In this document: in pieces, positions 1-8,710 of the stretch
How the letters are laid out: every line of letters starts with the position of its first letter
How positions within the stretch are numbered: the stretch's first letter is position 1
Origin: Streptomyces fumanus
GTDB taxonomy: Bacteria > Actinomycetota > Actinomycetes > Streptomycetales > Streptomycetaceae
DNA length: 64,000 nucleotides
NCBI RefSeq assembly: GCF_014655295.1
Contig: NZ_BNBI01000022.1
Span: forward strand, 35,408 to 99,407
Reading direction: 5' to 3'
The notes under the pieces: model-generated
Told to the model about the DNA's origin: nothing
Database searches by the model: none
Seen by the model: only the letters and a program-made list of their open reading frames with translations
Made by a program: the position numbers and the translations under genes

Positions 1-278
1 GCGAGGGCGCCGAGGGCGGCCTGGACGTCGTCCACGACGATGGCGGGCACGCCGACGGGCCGGGAGCCGAGCACGGCCGCCGCACCCGCCTCGGCCACCG
101 CGGCGGCGAAGTCGTGGCCGTCGGCGCGCTCGCCGACGAAGGCGACGAAGAGACAGCCGGGCCCCGCCTCGCGGGAGTCCCGGACGACCGGTCCGGTCAC
201 CATGGCGGACGGATCCGGTATGTCGTGCATCTGCCCGCCGACGACGTCTGCGATCTCGGCGAGAGAGAGGGCGATCAC
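1..278 (-). CDS. murF: UDP-N-acetylmuramoyl-tripeptide--D-alanyl-D-alanine ligase, N-terminal part
   Basis: Only the first ~92 codons lie in the window; the gene runs off the left edge. The product adds D-Ala-D-Ala to UDP-MurNAc-tripeptide in the cytoplasm, the last soluble step of the peptidoglycan precursor. The visible N-terminus reads VIALSLAEIADVVGG and continues with a DSR motif and FVGERADGHDF, the usual Mur-ligase UDP-binding domain. The start is the GTG at 278, preceded by an AGGGG ribosome site; the nearby ATG is out of frame and stops at once. It lies 28 bp after murE on the same strand, as expected for the dcw operon. The ATP-binding and C-terminal domains are not visible. Confidence 0.88.
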   Translation of the reverse strand, partial: MIALSLAEIADVVGGQMHDIPDPSAMVTGPVVRDSREAGPGCLFVAFVGERADGHDFAAAVAEAGAAAVLGSRPVGVPAIVVDDVQAALGAL

Positions 279-306
279 AAGTTCATCCCCTGGATCATTC
301 GGGAGT

Positions 307-1962
307 TCATCCCTGGGTCTTCTGGATGGCTTCGCGAAGCACCTGGCGGTCGTCGAAGGGACGGACCACCCCGGCGATGTCCTGGCCCTGCTCGTGGCCC
401 TTGCCCGCGACCAGCACGGTGTCGCCGGGCTCGGCCCGGGCGACGGCGGCGGCGATGGCGGCGGCCCGGTCCTCGAAGACGGCCACCTCGCCGCGCTCGT
501 GCGCGGGCACCGACGCCGCGCCCCGGAGCATGGCGGCCAGGATCGCGAGGGGGTCCTCGGAGCGGGGGTTGTCGGAGGTCAGTACGGCGGTGTCGGCGTG
601 CCGGGCGGCGGCGGCGCCCATCGGCTCGCGCTTGCTGCGGTCGCGGTCGCCGCCGCAGCCGAGGACCACGTGCAGCCGGCCCTCGGTGACCTTGCGCAGC
701 GCCTTGAGCACCGACTCCACGGCGTCCGTCTTGTGCGCGTAGTCCACGACGGCCAGGTACGGCTGCCCGGCGTCGATCCGCTCCAGCCGCCCCGGCACGC
801 CCGGCACCGCGGCCACCCCGTCGGCGGCGCGCTGCGGGTCCAGGCCGGCCGCGGCCAGGGCGGTGATCGCGGCGAGGGTGTTGGCCACGTTGAACGGCCC
901 GGCCAGCGGCGACCGGGCGGCGATCCGCTGCCCCTCGGGGCCGACCGCGGTGAACGTCGAGTCCAGCGGGCCGACCTCGACGTCCTCGGCCCGCCAGTCG
1001 GCGTCGGGGTGCCCCTCCGCCGAGTACGTGACGACCGGGACGCCGGCCTCCTTGGCGAGCCGGCGGCCGTACTCGTCGTCGGCGTTGACCACGCCCAGGC
1101 GGCTGCGCACGGGCGTGAACAACTGCGCCTTGGCCTGGAAGTAGTCCTCCATGCCGGAGTGGAACTCCATGTGCTCCGGGCTGAGGTTGGTGAAGACGGC
1201 GACGTCGAAGACGCAGCCGTCGACCCGGCCGAGCACCAGGGCGTGGCTGGAGACCTCCATGGCGACGGCCTCGGTGCCGCGTTCGCGCATGACGGCGAAG
1301 AGGGCCTGCAGGTCGGTGGCCTCGGGCGTGGTCCGCTCGGACTTGATGCGCTCGTCGCCGATGCGCGTCTCGACCGTGCCGATCAGTCCGGTGGACTTCG
1401 CCGTGCGCAGACCGCCCTCGACGAGGTAGGCGGTGGTGGTCTTGCCGGAGGTGCCGGTGATGCCGATCTGGAGCAGATCGCGGCCGGGGTGGCCGTAGAT
1501 CGTGGCGGCCAGTTCGCCCATGTGCCCGCGCGGGTCGTCCACGACCAGCACCGGCAGGCCGGTGGCGGCGGCGCGGGCGGCGCCGGACGGGTCGGTCAGC
1601 ACGGCGGCGGCACCGAGGCCGGCGGCCTGGGTGACGAAGTCGGCGCCGTGCGCGCGGGCGCCGGGCAGGGCGGCGTACAGGTCGCCGGGGCGGACGGCCC
1701 GCGAGTCATGGGTGATGCCCGTGACCTCGGCGGTGCCCTCCGGCGCGGTGACCCCCAGTTGGCCGGCGAGTTCCGCGAGGGGTGTGGCGGAGACCTGTAC
1801 CGGCCGGGGCGGTCCCGGATGGCTCACGGGTTGGCCCTTCTGGGTGGTTCGGGACTGATCAGGCTGTGGCACGGCGGTGAGCGTACCGGGCTGACCGGCC
1901 TCCGGGCGAAGCGAGGGGCGGGGGCCGTGCTGGTTCCCGGGATCGGGGGTGATCGTTGTCAC
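307..1962 (-). CDS. murE: UDP-N-acetylmuramoyl-L-alanyl-D-glutamate--2,6-diaminopimelate ligase
   Basis: Cytoplasmic Mur ligase that adds diaminopimelate to UDP-MurNAc-L-Ala-D-Glu. With the GTG at 1962 it has 551 residues. Landmarks are THDSR (84-88), the ATP loop GTSGKTTT (170-177), the likely carbamylated Lys278 in YFQAKAQ, YAHKTD (408-413) and DNPRSEDP (464-471), the motif that selects diaminopimelate over lysine. The first ~50 residues are Pro/Gln-rich and outside the family. A second GTG at 1827, with its own AGAAGGG site, would give a more typical 506 residues. The GTG at 1962 also has a ribosome site (AGGAA), so the start is uncertain. It lies 37 bp after ftsI. Confidence 0.93.
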   Translation of the reverse strand: MTTITPDPGNQHGPRPSLRPEAGQPGTLTAVPQPDQSRTTQKGQPVSHPGPPRPVQVSATPLAELAGQLGVTAPEGTAEVTGITHDSRAVRPGDLYAALPGARAHGADFVTQAAGLGAAAVLTDPSGAARAAATGLPVLVVDDPRGHMGELAATIYGHPGRDLLQIGITGTSGKTTTAYLVEGGLRTAKSTGLIGTVETRIGDERIKSERTTPEATDLQALFAVMRERGTEAVAMEVSSHALVLGRVDGCVFDVAVFTNLSPEHMEFHSGMEDYFQAKAQLFTPVRSRLGVVNADDEYGRRLAKEAGVPVVTYSAEGHPDADWRAEDVEVGPLDSTFTAVGPEGQRIAARSPLAGPFNVANTLAAITALAAAGLDPQRAADGVAAVPGVPGRLERIDAGQPYLAVVDYAHKTDAVESVLKALRKVTEGRLHVVLGCGGDRDRSKREPMGAAAARHADTAVLTSDNPRSEDPLAILAAMLRGAASVPAHERGEVAVFEDRAAAIAAAVARAEPGDTVLVAGKGHEQGQDIAGVVRPFDDRQVLREAIQKTQG

Positions 1963-1999
1963 GGGTGGTTCCTGGTGGCTCGGTACGGCATCGGTTCGA

Positions 2000-3979
2000 T
2001 CAGGGCTGGAAGGTGACCGGGAAGCTCTCGGGCGCGGCCCCGGTCGGCGGGACCTGGAGGGTCTTCAGCGCGAACTCCATCACCCGCTTGTAAACCGGTC
2101 CGCAGATCTGGCCGCCGAAGTAGCTGCCCCGGGTGGCGTTCTGGATGGCGCAGTAGACGGTGACGCGGGGCTGGTCGGCGGGGGCGAACCCGGCGAAGGA
2201 CGAGGTGTAGCCCTTGTACTTGCCGGTGGCCGGATCCACCCGGTTGGCGGTGCCGGTCTTGCCCGCCACCCGGTAGCCGGGGATGCGGGCCTTGGTGCCG
2301 GTGCCCTCCTCGTCGTCGACGACCGACTCCAGCATCCGGGACAGGGTCTTGGCGGTCTTCTCGCTGATCACGCGGGTCTTCTTGGGCTTGGCGGCGGCGG
2401 TGAAGCGCCCGTCGGGGCCGGTGGTGCCCTTGACCAAGGTGGGTTCGACGCGGACGCCGCCGTTGGCGATCGTGGAGTAGACGGAGGCCGCCTGCATCGC
2501 GTTGAGGGAGACGCCCTGGCCGAAAGGAATCGTGTACTGCTGCGAGGTCGACCACTGCTCGGGGGCGGCGAGGATGCCCTTGGTCTCGCCGGGGAAGCCC
2601 AGGCCGCTGTAGCTGCCGAGGCCGAACTTGCGCAGGTAGGAGTAGAGGACCTGGTTGGCCTCCCGCTGGTTCTCGCCGAGTTCGCCGGTGGCCAGGATGG
2701 TGCCGATGTTGCTGGACTTGGCGAGCACGCCGTTGAGCGTGAGGTACCAGGTGGGGTGGTCGATGTCGTCCTTGAACAGCCGGTCGCCGCGGTGCAGCCG
2801 GTTGGGCACGGTGACATGGGTGGTCGGGGTGGCGGCGTTCTCCTCCAGCACGGCGGCCATCGACATCACCTTGGCGGTGGAGCCGGGCTCGAAGGCGTCC
2901 TGGAGGGCACCGTTGCCCAGGGCGTCGGGGTCGGCGTGGGCGAGGTCGCCCGGGTCGAAGCCGGGTGAGTTCGCCATGGCGAGGATCTCGCCGGTCCGGG
3001 TGTCCTGGACGATGACGTAGCCGCCGTCCGCCGCCGACTCCTCCACCTGGTCGCTGATGGCGTCCTGGGCGGCCCACTGAATGTCCCGGTCCAGGGTCAG
3101 CTCCACGTCGCGGCCGGGCACGGCGGGCGTCTCGTTGGCGCCGACGGTGGGCACCTGGTGGCCGCCGGACTGGGCGTAGCGGATCTCCCCGTCCTGGCCG
3201 GCCAGCGTCTTGTCCAGCTTGCGTTCGAGGCCGCCGCCGCCCTGGCCCTCGGCGTCGACCCAGCCGATGACGCCCGCGGCGAGGTCGCCGTTGGGGTAGA
3301 TCCGCTTGCTGCTGGGGTCGGCGAAGACCCCGGCGAGGACGTTGACGGCCGACTTGTCGGTCTCGGCCTTCTTGGTGAGCGCGCTCTTGAGGTCCTTGAT
3401 CTGGTTCCACACCTGCGGGGTCCTGGCCCGGGCCAGCCGCACGTAGCGCAGGTCGCGGTCGTTCGGGCGGAGCCTGGCGACCAGGTCCTCCTCGCGCTCG
3501 CCGAGGATCGGCGCGAGGAGTGCCGCCGCCTGTTCGGGGCCGTCGCCGACCTTCAGCTCCTCGCGGGTGAACATCGTGGGGTCGGCGGTGATGTCGTAGG
3601 CGTCCACGGTGGTGGCCAGGGCCACGCCGTTGCGGTCGGTGATGCCGCCGCGCTCGGCGGTCAGGGTGTGCACGACGTACCGGTTCTGCTCGGCCTTGGC
3701 GGTGTAGGTGCCGGCGTCGACGGCCTGCACCTGGAGCAGCCGGACGGTGAAGGCGATCAGCACCAGGGCCAGCACGAAGCCGATCAGACGCAGCCGGGGC
3801 CGGGGGCTGCCCAGGCGGATGGACCGGGGCGGGGCCGGGCGGCGCGGCGGGGCCGGGCGGCGGGCGGGGCGGGCGCCGGGACCGGGCCGGCGTCCGCCGC
3901 CGGAGCGCACCGGCCCGGCGGGTCCGGGCACGCGGCGGCGCGGCGTCTGCCTGCCGGAGTCGTTGGCCACTTCCGTCAC
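2000..3979 (-). CDS. ftsI: Penicillin-binding protein 3 / septal transpeptidase FtsI
   Basis: Class B penicillin-binding protein of 659 residues that cross-links septal peptidoglycan at the outer face of the membrane. It has a long Pro/Arg-rich cytoplasmic tail (1-60), one membrane segment (about 64-82), a dimerisation domain starting near the ERGGITDRNG motif (109-118), and a transpeptidase domain with all three catalytic motifs: S367-x-x-K370 (EPGSTAK), SSN (422-424) and KTGT (574-577). The GTG start overlaps the TGA of ftsL by four bases (GTGA), implying translational coupling. The basic, proline-rich tail is common in actinomycete FtsI proteins. Confidence 0.95.
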   Translation of the reverse strand: MTEVANDSGRQTPRRRVPGPAGPVRSGGGRRPGPGARPARRPAPPRRPAPPRSIRLGSPRPRLRLIGFVLALVLIAFTVRLLQVQAVDAGTYTAKAEQNRYVVHTLTAERGGITDRNGVALATTVDAYDITADPTMFTREELKVGDGPEQAAALLAPILGEREEDLVARLRPNDRDLRYVRLARARTPQVWNQIKDLKSALTKKAETDKSAVNVLAGVFADPSSKRIYPNGDLAAGVIGWVDAEGQGGGGLERKLDKTLAGQDGEIRYAQSGGHQVPTVGANETPAVPGRDVELTLDRDIQWAAQDAISDQVEESAADGGYVIVQDTRTGEILAMANSPGFDPGDLAHADPDALGNGALQDAFEPGSTAKVMSMAAVLEENAATPTTHVTVPNRLHRGDRLFKDDIDHPTWYLTLNGVLAKSSNIGTILATGELGENQREANQVLYSYLRKFGLGSYSGLGFPGETKGILAAPEQWSTSQQYTIPFGQGVSLNAMQAASVYSTIANGGVRVEPTLVKGTTGPDGRFTAAAKPKKTRVISEKTAKTLSRMLESVVDDEEGTGTKARIPGYRVAGKTGTANRVDPATGKYKGYTSSFAGFAPADQPRVTVYCAIQNATRGSYFGGQICGPVYKRVMEFALKTLQVPPTGAAPESFPVTFQP

Positions 3980-4425
3980 CTGCCGGGGGTCGGGGTCGGG
4001 GTCGCCGGGACCGGTCGCGCGGTGAGCGCCTCCGGGGCGAGGACGAGGGGCGCGCTCGCGGCCGAGGCCGGGCCGGGGACGCCCTTGACCTTGCCGTCCG
4101 GGGAGAGGAAGGCGGGGTCGCCGCCGGGCACCATGCCCAGTTCCCGCGCCCGGCGCTGCAGGGCCTGCGGGGCGGAGTAGGCGTCGACGTCCCGCTGCAG
4201 GCCCTGTTCCTCGTCGGTGAGTTCCTTGGTCTGCTGCTTGAGGTCGTCGAGCTGGAACGATCCCTCGCTGAGCGCGGAGTTCAGCACCAGCAGCCCGATC
4301 AGACCGCCGCCGAGGAGCAGGACGACGAGGAGGACGAAGGGGGCACGGGCGGCCTGTCCGCCGCCCGCCGGGAAGAGCCGGGCGAGCCGGGCGGCCCTGC
4401 CCTTCAGTTCCGGTTTGCCGCTCAC
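3976..4425 (-). CDS. ftsL: FtsL-like division protein (bitopic membrane, septum formation initiator type)
   Basis: Small bitopic membrane protein, here 149 residues, expected to join the FtsQ-FtsB-FtsL complex that recruits and activates FtsW/FtsI. It has a basic cytoplasmic tail (1-28), one hydrophobic segment (about 30-50), a Gln/Glu/Leu-rich coiled coil (about 57-85), then a low-complexity Ala/Pro/Thr tail. The open frame continues upstream toward rsmH, but the GTG at 4425 is preceded by GGGGAGGG and begins VSGKPELKGRAARL, the usual family start. FtsL is poorly conserved; the call rests on size, topology and the slot between rsmH and ftsI. Confidence 0.82.
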   Translation of the reverse strand: MSGKPELKGRAARLARLFPAGGGQAARAPFVLLVVLLLGGGLIGLLVLNSALSEGSFQLDDLKQQTKELTDEEQGLQRDVDAYSAPQALQRRARELGMVPGGDPAFLSPDGKVKGVPGPASAASAPLVLAPEALTARPVPATPTPTPGR

Positions 4426-4468
4426 ACGCCCTCCCCTCGGTACGGGCCGCGTCCGCGCCTGGCCTGGC

Positions 4469-5425
4469 TCACTCGGCGTCCTCCCTGATGCGCTGGGCCC
4501 CGCGCAGCCTCGCCGGGGCGGCCCGCCGGTTCTCGGCGATCTCCTCCTCGGTGGGAAGTTCGGCACCGCGCGTGAGCAGCTTGAGCCGGGGGGCGTACCG
4601 CTCGGGCACGACGGGCAGTCCGGGCGGGGCGGTGGTGGCGGCGCCCGCCGCGAAGACCTGCTTGACCAGCCGGTCCTCCAGCGAGTGGTACGACAGCACC
4701 GCGATCCGTCCGCCCACGGCGAGCGCCTTGACGGCGGCCGGGATCGCCCGCTCCAGGACGGCGAGTTCGCCGTTGACCTCGATGCGCAGGGCCTGGAAGG
4801 TGCGCTTGGCCGGGTTGCCGCCGGTGCGCTTGGCGGCCTGCGGCAGGGCGGCGCGGATCAGCTCCACCAGGCGGGCGCTGTTGCTGAACGGCTCCTTCTC
4901 GCGCTCCCGCACGATCGCCGAGACGATCCGCTTGGCCTGCTTCTCCTCGCCGTACGCCCGCAGGATCCGGACGAGTTCGCCCGGCGGGTAGGTGTTGAGG
5001 ACCTCGGCGGCGCTCATGCCGGTGGTCTGGTCCATGCGCATGTCCAGCGGGGCGTCTTGGGCGTAGGCGAAGCCCCGGTCGGCCTCGTCGAGCTGCATGG
5101 AGGAGACGCCGAGGTCGAACAGGACGCCCTGGACGCGCGGGAGGCCGAGCCGGGCGAGGACCTCGGGCAGCTCGTCGTAGACGGCGTGCACCAGGGTGGC
5201 GCGCTCGCCGTAGGGCGCGAGCCGCTCGCCGGAGAGCCGGAGGGCCTCCTTGTCCCGGTCGAGGGCGACGAGCCGGACCCCGGGGAACCGCTCCAGCAGC
5301 GCCTCGCTGTGGCCGCCGAGTCCCAGGGTGCAGTCGACGACCACGGCTCCCGGCTCCTGGAGGGCGGGCGCCAGCAGGTCCAGGCACCGCTGGAGCATCA
5401 CCGGGACGTGTCGACTCTGGCTCAA
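4469..5425 (-). CDS. rsmH: 16S rRNA (cytosine(1402)-N(4))-methyltransferase
   Basis: SAM-dependent enzyme that N4-methylates C1402 in the ribosomal P site; formerly MraW and usually first in dcw clusters. Motifs are SRHVPVML near the N-terminus, the SAM-binding DCTLGLGGHSEALL, and FDLGVSSMQLDEADRGFAY followed by MDQ. The frame is open far upstream, but conservation begins at LSQSRHVPVM. I therefore choose the TTG at 5425, which gives 318 residues. Its ribosome site is weak (AGAGG about ten bases upstream), so an in-frame GTG at 5452 remains possible. The gap to ftsL is 43 bp. A ~215-nt leader with a hairpin and a candidate promoter lie upstream. Confidence 0.92.
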   Translation of the reverse strand: MSQSRHVPVMLQRCLDLLAPALQEPGAVVVDCTLGLGGHSEALLERFPGVRLVALDRDKEALRLSGERLAPYGERATLVHAVYDELPEVLARLGLPRVQGVLFDLGVSSMQLDEADRGFAYAQDAPLDMRMDQTTGMSAAEVLNTYPPGELVRILRAYGEEKQAKRIVSAIVREREKEPFSNSARLVELIRAALPQAAKRTGGNPAKRTFQALRIEVNGELAVLERAIPAAVKALAVGGRIAVLSYHSLEDRLVKQVFAAGAATTAPPGLPVVPERYAPRLKLLTRGAELPTEEEIAENRRAAPARLRGAQRIREDAE

Positions 5426-5571
5426 GGGGGGTCGGCCTCTCGGGTCCGGCACGGCGTCACGTACCGCCGGGTCCCCGCCCTCCGGTGAAGGGGAGACCTG
5501 CCGGCGCCTGCGAGCGTCGGCCGGCCGGGAGCGGGAGGAGGCCGAGCCGTACGTACGCGCCGCGCACGTGG

Positions 5572-5601
5572 GGAGACCTGGCGGGACAGTCGCAGGTCTC
5601 C
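5572..5601. repeat. Inverted repeat in the rsmH leader
   Basis: GGAGACCTG (5572-5580) and CAGGTCTCC (5593-5601) form a perfect 9-bp stem with a 12-nt loop. A further direct copy of GGGAGACCTG lies exactly 80 bp away at 5491-5500. In the minus-strand transcript the hairpin would sit about 150 nt upstream of the rsmH start. Its role is unknown; leader structure or operator are both possible. Confidence 0.6.
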
Positions 5602-5644
5602 GGGGTTCCAGTCCAGCGGGGAGAGCCTCGCCTCCCGCTTCGCG

Positions 5645-5674
5645 CCACTTTAGTCCACCGGCACTCGCGGTCAA
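5645..5674 (-). promoter_or_regulatory. Candidate dcw (rsmH) promoter with MraZ-like GTGG direct repeats
   Basis: On the minus strand TTGACC (5674-5669) and TAAAGT (5652-5647) are separated by 16 bp, a good housekeeping-type promoter. GTGG occurs at 5658-5655 and 5648-5645, exactly 10 bp apart and bracketing the -10, and a degenerate GCGG follows 10 bp further on. MraZ binds TGG-type direct repeats with 10-bp periodicity in front of dcw operons in other bacteria. The promoter lies about 220 bp before the rsmH start codon. Function is inferred from sequence only. Confidence 0.5.
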
Positions 5675-6111
5675 TCAACCGGCCTGCGCGTCGCGGGCCC
5701 GGGCGGCGGGAAGCGGACGGCGGCGGCCGCTCACCCGGACGGACCCGGCCGCACCACTCCTGTGGCCCAGCTCACAGCGGCGTCTCGCGGTGTCCGCCGT
5801 CCCCGCGCACGGCGCGCCAGGTCGGCGGCCGGCCAGTACCGTCATGAACGGGGACGGCTTCCGCGGGACAGTGAATCGATAGGACGTGCGAAAGGCCGCA
5901 AGAGCTGACATATCGCTGGCAGTTGTCCACAGGCGAGTGACACGAATCGGTAACGGCGGCAAGAATGCCTGAAGCGGTGCCGTGCGGAACTTTTCCCGCC
6001 CGGTGTCCGTGTTCGGGGTGGGCCTGTCCGCGGTACGGGGCATCGGTCCGGAAAGAGCTGGGGTGACCCCGCGCCTGTCAGCGGGCGCGGGGATGGGCCG
6101 AGGAGGGCCGG

Positions 6112-7184
<1,073 letters not shown>

Positions 7185-7185
<1 letters not shown>

Positions 7186-8567
7186 TGACCGCCGGGGGGA
7201 CGGGCCGGGCGGCGGACGGGGCGGACGGGCCGGACGGGGCCGGCGGCAAGGGCGGCGTCCGCACGGCGCTGGCCGGCCTGACCACCCGTGGCCGCTCCTT
7301 CCTGGCGGCCGGTGTCGCCGCCGCGGTCTGCGCCTACGTCCTCGGGCAGAGCGATCTGCTGCGGGTGGGGCTGCTGCTGGCGGTGCTGCCGCTGGTGTGC
7401 GCGACGGTGCTGTACCGCACCCGGTACCGGGTCGCGGGCAGCCGCCGGCTCTCCCCCGCGCGCGTGCCCGCCGCCGGCGAGGCCCGCGTCCACCTGCGCA
7501 TCGAGAACGTCTCGCGGCTGCCCACCGGCCTGCTGATGCTCCAGGACCGGGTGCCCTACGTGCTCGGCCCGCGCCCCCGGTTCGTCCTGGACCGGGTCGA
7601 GGCGGGCGGCCGGCGCGAGGTGTCCTACCGGGTCCGCTCCGACCTGCGCGGCCGGTATCCGCTCGGGCCGCTCCAGTTGCGCCTGTCCGACCCGTTCGGC
7701 ATGTGCGAGCTGACCCGGTCCTTCTCCACCCACGACACGCTGACCGTGATCCCGCGCGTGGAGCCGCTGTCGCCGGTGCGGTTCGGCGGCGAGGCCAAGG
7801 GGTACGGCGACGGACGCCGGCGCTCGCTGGCGCTGGCCGGCGAGGACGACGTGATCCCGCGCGGCTACCGCTACGGCGACGACCTGCGCCGGGTGCACTG
7901 GCGGTCCACCGCGCGCTACGGCGAGCTGATGGTGCGCCGCGAGGAGCAGCCGCGGCGCTCCCGGTGCACGGTGCTGCTGGACACCCGGGGCGTCGCCTAC
8001 GCGGGCGCGGGACCCGACTCGGCCTTCGAGTGGGCGGTGTCCGGTACGGCGTCGGTGCTGGCGCACATGCTGGAGCGGGGCTTCTCCGTCCGGCTGCTCA
8101 CCGACACCGGCAGTTCGCTGCCCGGCGAGGGCGGTGGCGGCTTCGCGGGCGCCAGCCAGGAGACGGCGGACGCGGCCGGGCTGATGATGGACACCCTCGC
8201 GGTGATCGACCACTCCGACGGCACGGGCCTGTCCCGCGCCTACGACGTGCTGCGCGGCGGCAACGAGGGGCTGCTGGTGGCGTTCTTCGGCGACCTCGAC
8301 GAGGAGCAGGCGGCGGTGGCCGCGAAGATGCGCCACCGCAGCGGCGGCGCGATCGCCTTCGTGCTGGACAGCGAGACCTGGCTGCGCGAGCCGACGGACG
8401 TGCCCGGCCCGGCCGACGACAGCGACCAGCGGCTGCGCCGGCTCCGCGAGGCCGGCTGGACGGCCGTCCGCGTCCCCCGCGGCGCCGCCCTGGACACCCT
8501 GTGGCGCACGGCCGACCGGACCCGCGCCGGCCTGACGGCCGCGGGTGGCGGGGAGGGCGTGCGATGA
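7185..8567 (+). CDS. DUF58 domain-containing membrane protein
   Basis: About 460 residues with two N-terminal membrane segments (roughly residues 38-76) and a DUF58 domain, a von Willebrand A-like fold that often accompanies MoxR ATPases. The diagnostic stretch EDDVIPRGYRYGDDLRRVHW is followed by STARYGELMVRREE. Translation could begin at GTG 7182, but the GGAGG at 7175-7179 is better spaced for ATG 7185, whose A is the last base of the moxR stop. It probably works with MoxR and the transglutaminase-like protein in envelope maturation; no enzymatic activity is established for this family. Confidence 0.9.
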
Positions 8568-8710
8568 GCGGGCGGGCGAGTGCCCGTGTGCCGCGCGGCG
8601 GGGCGTGGCGGCGGGGGCGGGCGATGAGCGGCCGGACGGGCTCGGTGCCGGACGCCTCCCGGCGGCAGCGCCCGCCCGCGCGGCGGACCGGCGGGGAGGG
8701 GACGCGATGA
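8564..8710 (+). CDS. Possible 48-residue Arg-rich ORF bridging DUF58 and the transglutaminase gene
   Basis: The ATG overlaps the DUF58 stop (ATGA, 8564-8567) and its own TGA overlaps the ATG of the next gene (ATGA, 8707-8710), so the frame exactly fills the gap. The peptide begins MSGRASARVPRGG and repeats MSGR internally. ATGAGCGG plus flanking bases occurs three times (8564, about 8624 and 8707), so the stretch may simply be duplicated copies of the downstream gene start. No domain is recognisable. It could be a coupling ORF or non-coding. Confidence 0.25.
   Translation: MSGRASARVPRGGAWRRGRAMSGRTGSVPDASRRQRPPARRTGGEGTR

Larger units (their letters stand above)
5426..6111. other. 686-bp divergent intergenic region between rsmH and moxR
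   Basis: No convincing gene. The longest minus-strand frame (5675-6043) has composition unlike the neighbouring proteins and no ribosome site. The left third carries the rsmH leader: GGGAGACCTG occurs at 5491-5500 and again at 5571-5580, and its inverse is at 5593-5601. The candidate rsmH promoter is at 5645-5674. The right part precedes moxR and is less GC-rich around 5880-5960, where moxR promoter elements probably lie; I could not fix a -35/-10 pair there. No mraZ gene is present. Confidence 0.7.

Noticed and set aside
1959..3410. Long second frame within ftsI (minus strand) and its plus-strand counterparts
   Set aside because: Arg/Pro/Gly-rich shadow sequence, fully overlapping a gene with all PBP motifs.
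5675..6043. Minus-strand 122-codon frame upstream of rsmH
   Set aside because: No ribosome site or family match, and it overlaps the rsmH promoter region; high GC gives many such open frames.
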